DNA of 64,000 nucleotides, taken from Methylothermaceae bacteria B42 (GTDB taxonomy: Bacteria > Pseudomonadota > Gammaproteobacteria > Methylococcales > Methylothermaceae). The notes beneath the pieces were generated by a model, which saw only the letters and a program-made list of their open reading frames with translations, did not search any database and was not told the origin of the DNA. Shown here piece by piece: positions 59,387 to 64,000 of the stretch (position 1 is its first letter; every line of letters starts with the position of its first letter). A program made the translations under genes and the position numbers. Location: assembly GCA_001566965.1 (NCBI GenBank), contig LSNW01000007.1, positions 1 through 64,000 of the forward strand. The letters are read 5' to 3'.

Positions 59387-59905
59387 CTAGAAAGCGTCTG
59401 TCGAAGTAAACAAACCTACACGCAAGTCCTTGGCCTCATAAATTGTCCGGCCATCACACGCCAGACTTGCATCCGCGATGCCCATCACCAATTGACGCAG
59501 CATCACCCGTTTGAAATTTACCTTATAGATCACCAGTTGGTTAGTGGGCAACACCTGACCGCGGAATTTAACCTCTCCCGCTCCCAGCGCCCTACCCCTG
59601 CCCGGCGCGCCGAGCCAACCGAGAAAAAAACCCACCAACTGCCACATGGCATCCAACCCCAAACACCCCGGCATCACTGGATCGCCTGGGAAATGACAGT
59701 CAAAAAACCATAAATCTGGCTTGATATCCAGTTCCGCAACCACTTCCCCCTTTCCATAAGTGCCCCCTTCATCACTGATATGGGTAATCCGGTCGAACAT
59801 TAACATGGGCGGTGCCGGCAACTGGGCATTCCCAGGCCCAAACAACTCTCCCCGGGCGCACTGGAGTAACTCCTCATAGGTAAAACTATTTTGCTTATTT
59901 TTCAT
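59387..59905 (-). CDS. fabA: 3-hydroxydecanoyl-ACP dehydratase/isomerase
   Basis: A 172-residue hot-dog-fold enzyme starting unsaturated fatty acid synthesis. The catalytic histidine is in [14 protein letters not shown] near 70 and the aspartate in GLDAMWQL near 84. The closeness to E. coli FabA in length and sequence supports the start at 59905 ([13 protein letters not shown]). Confidence 0.96.
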   Translation of the reverse strand: MKNKQNSFTYEELLQCARGELFGPGNAQLPAPPMLMFDRITHISDEGGTYGKGEVVAELDIKPDLWFFDCHFPGDPVMPGCLGLDAMWQLVGFFLGWLGAPGRGRALGAGEVKFRGQVLPTNQLVIYKVNFKRVMLRQLVMGIADASLACDGRTIYEAKDLRVGLFTSTDAF

Positions 59906-60022
59906 CAGGTGCCACTTTAACAATCCAAAAGACAGGATATTATCTTACAAGCGGGAGATAAAAGGTACTTCAAGAAAAGCACTTTGCCAAAATTTCGTAT
60001 AAGCAAAGGGGTAATTGTTCGC

Positions 60023-60159
60023 CGCAGAGGCGCAGAGAACGCAGAGAAAAATTTATTACTGATATGGGCGCTTATTTCCACATTTCACTTTAAGAGATGC
60101 ATTCCACCATCACAAAAACAGTAGATTAGAAAAACTCTGCGTTCTCTGCGCCTCTGCGG
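60023..60159. repeat. Inverted repeat of the CGCAGAG type
   Basis: Perfect 25-bp arms CCGCAGAGGCGCAGAG... (60023-60047) and their complement (60135-60159) around an AT-rich 87-bp centre with no gene. The arms consist of CGCAGAG-like subrepeats of a kind seen in many environmental bacterial genomes. It lies between slt and fabA and starts 14 bp from the slt stop codon, so it could also act as the slt terminator. Confidence 0.85.
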
Positions 60160-60172
60160 TGAGCAACAAAAT

Positions 60173-62200
60173 TTACCGCTTTGCGATTTGGGCCGGCGGG
60201 AAAGAACATTTTGCAATAATCCCTTTCCCCTTTTTCTCTGGCGCCTGACGAACAGGGACTGGTTCAAGGTAGTCGCTGATCCGCCGGCCTGCATCATTCA
60301 ACCGCTTTTGATAAATCATGGCATAAGCCAAAACAGCACGAACGTAACGGCGGGTTTCCCGGAAAGGAATGGTATCAATCCAAATATCGGCCGGCAGGCT
60401 TTGATTTTCCGGTAGCCAACGCGCCACCCGATGAGGACCGGCATTGTAGGCGGCGGTAGCCAGAACGAAATGACCTGCAAATCTTTCCAGCAAGGAGCGA
60501 AAATAGGCGGTGCCCAAACGGATATTGGTATCGGGATTCTCCAGCGCCGAAACAGACCCCAAGCGCTGATTGAGCTTGCGGGCCACTCTTCTGGCGGTCG
60601 CGGGCATCAATTGCATCAACCCGCGGGCGCCCACGGGTGAAGATGCCCTGTCATCAAAGGCGCTTTCCCGGCGGATGATGCCATAGACAAAGGCCGGAGC
60701 CAGCTGATGAGAGTGGGCATATTTGGTGACAGGTTCCAGATAATACAGTGGAAAACGCACCTCCAAATCATCCCAGTGCTTGGCATTGGCCAGCGCAAAA
60801 ATGGCCATTTGGTGCCAGCCCTGGCGTTGGGCGATTTGGGCGGCGGCCAGCAACCCTTCAGAATCGAGAAGGCTGAGCAAATACCACCACTGCCGCCGCG
60901 CCTCCCGATAACGGTCCAGCGCCAGAAACTCCCGGATAGCTTTGATGGAACGACTTGAGGCCAATTGAGCCACTCTATCTGTCGAAGGTTGAATTGCCCG
61001 GTGAGCAATGGCGTAATCCGTCCGCAAACGGTCGGCCGCCATAAAACCATGGAAATTGGCTTTCAAGGCCAAGGGTTGATAGATTTCACGGGCGGCATCC
61101 TTGCCGTGAGTCGCTTCTTCTGCGCGCGCCAGCCAATATCTCCAAATTTCCCGCTCCCTATCCCCGGGCTCCAGTTGCAGGATGGATTGTTTCACCCCAT
61201 GCCAATTCTGAGCCCGCAAGGCCGCACGGATACGCCAGAAACGGCTTGACCGGTTCTGATAAAGCTGCGGGATCTCACCCAACCACTGCCATGCTCTGGG
61301 GTCATTAGCCCAAGCCAGCCTTAAACCTAGAAACCGTTTGACTTTGGCTTGTTCTTCCCTCTCCAACTTGAGTTTGGGGCGCCATTGTTGCCATAAATCG
61401 ATGGCAGCTTCCAAGTCCTTGCGTGCCAGGCGGCGGATGCCATGGGCGAATATTCGACCTTGGGAGATGCCCGCGAAGGCGCTTGGATCACATAAAATTT
61501 TCTCTGGATGATTGTGCACCTCAAGCCAGCGCGTCGCCCGGGATTGATAAACCTCTGGCAGCAGCTTTTTTAGATAAGCCGCCAGCCGCGCTTGATTGTT
61601 TTCCATAGCCATTAAAAAACGCCGCCATACCAAATCCGGCGTCAACCCTCCAGCTTGTCGCCAGGCGGAAAACAACGGATCACAAGCATCAGGCTGAGAG
61701 CGGCCCGCAAGCCAAAGCCTGCGGGCGCCCCGCCACGCCTGTTTTAGGTTACCGGTTTCATGCAAGGCCCAGTAGTAGTGACACTGAAGGCTCACATTTT
61801 TGCTAACTTGATAATGCTTCAAATAGTCCCGCCACCGGCCTTTTTCCGCCAGATATTGGAGCATTCGTCTACGTACTGGCCAGGCATAGCGAGTTTGGGA
61901 ATAGGTCTTTAGAAAATCATCCATCTCTCTGATTTTCCCGGGATAAGTTTGATACTTTTGATAGAGGAGATGAGGATAAAGCGGGTACTGTTTTAACTGG
62001 ACTACCAGCCGGTCGAATTCGGCGGGGTTATCACTTTTCAATGCCTGCTCCGCCGCCAGATACAATAGGCGCTGACGCTCAATTGTCACAGTGGTGCCAA
62101 AAGCAAAGAGAGGGTTGATCAGCAGCAGGCAAACCAGCCCATGAAATACTAAGTTTGCCCGCCTGTCCTTTTTTCCATTAACGCTATAATGCATAACCAT
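60173..62200 (-). CDS. slt: Soluble lytic murein transglycosylase
   Basis: A 675-residue periplasmic enzyme with a signal region (about 15-36, ending FAFG), a long helical superhelix (about 40-470) and a C-terminal goose-lysozyme-like domain. The catalytic glutamate sits in GIIRRESAFDDRASS near 515, with PVGARGLMQLMPATA and TAAYNAGPHRV downstream. It cuts glycan strands to 1,6-anhydromuropeptides, the cargo of AmpG. The start could be either of two nearby ATGs. Divergent from nhaD copy 2. Confidence 0.95.
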   Translation of the reverse strand: MVMHYSVNGKKDRRANLVFHGLVCLLLINPLFAFGTTVTIERQRLLYLAAEQALKSDNPAEFDRLVVQLKQYPLYPHLLYQKYQTYPGKIREMDDFLKTYSQTRYAWPVRRRMLQYLAEKGRWRDYLKHYQVSKNVSLQCHYYWALHETGNLKQAWRGARRLWLAGRSQPDACDPLFSAWRQAGGLTPDLVWRRFLMAMENNQARLAAYLKKLLPEVYQSRATRWLEVHNHPEKILCDPSAFAGISQGRIFAHGIRRLARKDLEAAIDLWQQWRPKLKLEREEQAKVKRFLGLRLAWANDPRAWQWLGEIPQLYQNRSSRFWRIRAALRAQNWHGVKQSILQLEPGDREREIWRYWLARAEEATHGKDAAREIYQPLALKANFHGFMAADRLRTDYAIAHRAIQPSTDRVAQLASSRSIKAIREFLALDRYREARRQWWYLLSLLDSEGLLAAAQIAQRQGWHQMAIFALANAKHWDDLEVRFPLYYLEPVTKYAHSHQLAPAFVYGIIRRESAFDDRASSPVGARGLMQLMPATARRVARKLNQRLGSVSALENPDTNIRLGTAYFRSLLERFAGHFVLATAAYNAGPHRVARWLPENQSLPADIWIDTIPFRETRRYVRAVLAYAMIYQKRLNDAGRRISDYLEPVPVRQAPEKKGKGIIAKCSFPPAQIAKR
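62185..62190 (+). promoter_or_regulatory. -10 element of nhaD copy 2
   Basis: A perfect TATAAT 39 bp before the nhaD start, lying inside the first codons of the opposite slt gene. No convincing -35 at 16-18 bp. Confidence 0.4.
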
Positions 62201-62228
62201 CTTAGGCTCTCAAAGAAGGAGAAAAACA

Positions 62229-63593
62229 ATGCGTCGCTTGCTGCTTACCTTGTTGGTTTTCATGCTTCCTTTCACTCTGGCCGCCAAAGAAGCACACGTC
62301 CACAGCCCTGGAAATCTGATCAATACGCCGATTGCATGGATTTGTCTGGGGCTCTTTGTACTAGCCTATGTCCTGGTCATGCTGGAAGAAGTCATCAGCA
62401 TGGAAAAATCCAAGCCGTTGCTGTTTTGCGCGGCAATGATTTGGGTATTGATTTCTGTGCTCAGCCAACAGTACAGCATTCCCGAAACCCAAGTTAACGC
62501 CTTTTTACGTGCAGAGCTAGTGGAATATGCCGAATTGTTCCTCTTTCTCCTGGTGGCAACCGCTTATGTCAACGTTCTGGACGAACGCAATACCTTCAAG
62601 GTCTTATGTGGCTGGCTTGCCCAAAGGGGCATGAGCTACCGCATGTTGTTTTGGGTATTGGGCATATTGACCTTTCTTCTTTCAACTGTAGTCAATAATT
62701 TAACCACCGTGCTTGTGGTCAGTTCTGTTGTCTTGATGATTGGCCGCCAAAGTCCGCGCTTTATTACGCTCACTTGCCTGATTGCCGTCATTGCATCCAA
62801 CGCGGGCGGGGCATTCAGCCCCTTTGGCGACATCACGACATTGATGGTCTGGCAAGATGATAAAGTCAATTTCTTTCAGTTTTTTCCGTTGATGCTGCCC
62901 GCACTGGTCAATTTCCTCATTCCGGCAATTTGTGCCCATTGGGCGATTCCAGTCGGCAGCCCGCAGATTCCTGATGAAAGCGCTGGGGTTACCCTGAAAA
63001 AGGGGACTTGGATAATTTGCGGTTTGTTTCTGTTCACCATTGTCATCGCTGTTATCTTCGAGCAAATTTTTCACTTACCCCCTTATCTGGGGATGATGGC
63101 GGGTTTGGCGTGTCTGCTTCTGTACGCCTATCATCTTGACCGTTTCAAGCCGGAGGAAAGTTTCGATATTTTCCATCAGATGCGCGATGTGGAATGGGAT
63201 ACTTTGCTATTTTTCTTTGGCGTCGTCTTCGCTGTGGGTGGCCTGCGCTTTCTCGGTTTTCTGAGTTTGGCATCCCAGGAAATCTATGAAGGACTGGGGC
63301 CTGCCACCGCCAATGTGATTGTCGGTTTACTGTCAGCAGTGGTGGACAACATCCCGGTCATGCTGGCAGTGCTGCACATGGAACCTAAAATGGATCTATT
63401 TCAATGGCAATTAGTAACGCTAACAGCAGGCGTGGGCGGCTCGTTGCTGGCCGTAGGCTCCGCTGCTGGGGTCGCCATGTTGGGTCAAGCCCGTGAATAT
63501 TATACCTCCTTGTCTCACTTGCGTTGGTTTCCGGTGATTTTGCTCGCCTATGCCGCCAGTATTGCCGTGCACTATTGGCTCAATGCTCCGTAA
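62229..63593 (+). CDS. nhaD: NhaD-type Na+/H+ antiporter (copy 2)
   Basis: A 454-residue paralogue of the protein at 3119-4486. It has a signal peptide (MRRLLLTLLVFMLPFTLA), the motifs STVVNNLTTVLV near 155 and NAGGAFSPFGDITTLMVWQ near 195, and the second-half motifs VVDNIPVMLAV near 375 and GVGGSLLAVGSAAGVA near 400. In copy 1 the first motif reads VADNLTSALL, so the conserved Asp is Asn here. AAGGAG precedes the ATG. The end overlaps the next gene by 22 bp. Confidence 0.95.
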   Translation: MRRLLLTLLVFMLPFTLAAKEAHVHSPGNLINTPIAWICLGLFVLAYVLVMLEEVISMEKSKPLLFCAAMIWVLISVLSQQYSIPETQVNAFLRAELVEYAELFLFLLVATAYVNVLDERNTFKVLCGWLAQRGMSYRMLFWVLGILTFLLSTVVNNLTTVLVVSSVVLMIGRQSPRFITLTCLIAVIASNAGGAFSPFGDITTLMVWQDDKVNFFQFFPLMLPALVNFLIPAICAHWAIPVGSPQIPDESAGVTLKKGTWIICGLFLFTIVIAVIFEQIFHLPPYLGMMAGLACLLLYAYHLDRFKPEESFDIFHQMRDVEWDTLLFFFGVVFAVGGLRFLGFLSLASQEIYEGLGPATANVIVGLLSAVVDNIPVMLAVLHMEPKMDLFQWQLVTLTAGVGGSLLAVGSAAGVAMLGQAREYYTSLSHLRWFPVILLAYAASIAVHYWLNAP

Positions 63594-64000
63594 CCCCACA
63601 CCCAGCGCAGCGCAATGGATAGCGCCAACAGACAGGTCACGGCGGCGCCGGCAAATACGACTGGCGCCCCAGCTTGATCCCAAAACATCCCGGCTGCGTA
63701 GCTGCCCGCCATACTGCCAAGACCAAAGCTCAGGCTACTGTAGAGTGCCTGCCCTTTACCCTGATGGGCTTGCCCAAAATAACGGGGGAGCAATTGCATG
63801 GCCGCCGCGTGGGTTGCGGCAAAGGTTGCCGCATGCAGCACCTGGGCGGCCAGCAACACCCAAAACACGTGGGCATACCAGCCGATGGCCAGCCATCTAA
63901 CCGATCCCAATCCGACTCCGGCAAGCAACAACGCTCGAGGCGATAAAAAATGAAACAGCCTTGGCAACAGCAAAAATAAAACGATTTCCGCCACTACGCC
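63572..64000 (-). CDS. MFS transporter, HcaT/PPP-type, C-terminal part (cut by window edge)
   Basis: The last ~142 residues of a major facilitator. The pattern EIVLFLLLPRLFHFLSPRA, then LHAATFAATHAAAMQLLPRYF and GKGQALYSSLSFGLG, is typical of the MFS_1_like/3-phenylpropionate transporter group (HcaT). The frame continues past the window end, so the start is not visible. Substrate unknown. Confidence 0.85.
   Translation of the reverse strand, partial: GVVAEIVLFLLLPRLFHFLSPRALLLAGVGLGSVRWLAIGWYAHVFWVLLAAQVLHAATFAATHAAAMQLLPRYFGQAHQGKGQALYSSLSFGLGSMAGSYAAGMFWDQAGAPVVFAGAAVTCLLALSIALRWVWGYGALSQ

Overview
This 64 kb window is chromosomal DNA of a gammaproteobacterium. The main evidence is gene order: tig-clpP-clpX-lon-hupB-ppiD, dut-algC-argB, pilB-pilC-pilD-coaE, fabA-fabB, an HflD homologue and an Slt transglycosylase. 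A type II sulfide:quinone oxidoreductase, a RegB/RegA redox two-component system and two NhaD-type Na+/H+ antiporters suggest a free-living redox- and sulfide-exposed organism, possibly halophilic or alkaliphilic (Chromatiales or Methylococcales-like). The genus cannot be settled from the sequence alone. No prophage, insertion sequence with a transposase, or CRISPR array is visible.

Layout. 1-6.5 kb: the start of an aminoglycoside-phosphotransferase-like/ATPase gene, a Nudix hydrolase, the DEAD-box helicase deaD, nhaD copy 1, ampG and xthA. 6.6-14.6 kb: type IV pilus genes pilBCD with coaE, a structured repeat, hemW, pyrE and a DUF4124 coiled-coil protein. 14.6-25.5 kb: argB, algC, dut, coaBC, radC, purC, djlA, queG, cytochrome b561, two small helical proteins and a fructosamine-kinase-like gene. 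25.5-33.7 kb: a surface-glycan block with a PEBP protein, methyltransferase, O-antigen ligase/polymerase, ELM1-type protein, and the nonulosonic (sialic-type) acid genes neuB, neuC and neuA around a surface-carbohydrate protein. 33.7-39.1 kb: hflD, a four-gene Gld-like ABC/DUF4340 operon and mutM. 39.1-46.6 kb: a secreted protein of unknown function, a second copy of the repeat, sqr, a DUF72 gene, regA-regB, an intergenic region with small RNA genes, a GlcG/HbpS protein, a class II aldolase and a CPBP protease. 46.7-55.6 kb: tRNA-Leu, the tig-clpP-clpX-lon-hupB proteostasis block, tRNA-Val, tRNA-Asp and ppiD. 55.7-64 kb: a lipoprotein, SAM hydrolase, thiamine-binding protein, ttcA, fabB, fabA, slt, nhaD copy 2 and the end of an MFS transporter.

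The most unusual region is the 391-bp gap upstream of regB (44175-44565). On the strand opposite regB it holds what look like two tandem paralogous small RNA genes of about 100 nt. Each has a RegA/PrrA-type palindrome (GCGAC-N5-GNCGC), a -10 element at exactly the same distance from that palindrome, two hairpins, a single-stranded CU-rich anti-Shine-Dalgarno stretch (one contains CCTCCTTA, the 3' end of 16S rRNA), and an intrinsic terminator. This suggests that the redox regulator RegA controls a pair of translation-targeting sRNAs encoded next to its own operon. It is read from the sequence and has not been tested.

A second non-coding feature is a roughly 160-bp palindromic element present twice (11225-11382 and 39941-40100), in opposite orientation, with terminal inverted repeats and no coding capacity. 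It looks like a MITE-type or structured-RNA repeat family.
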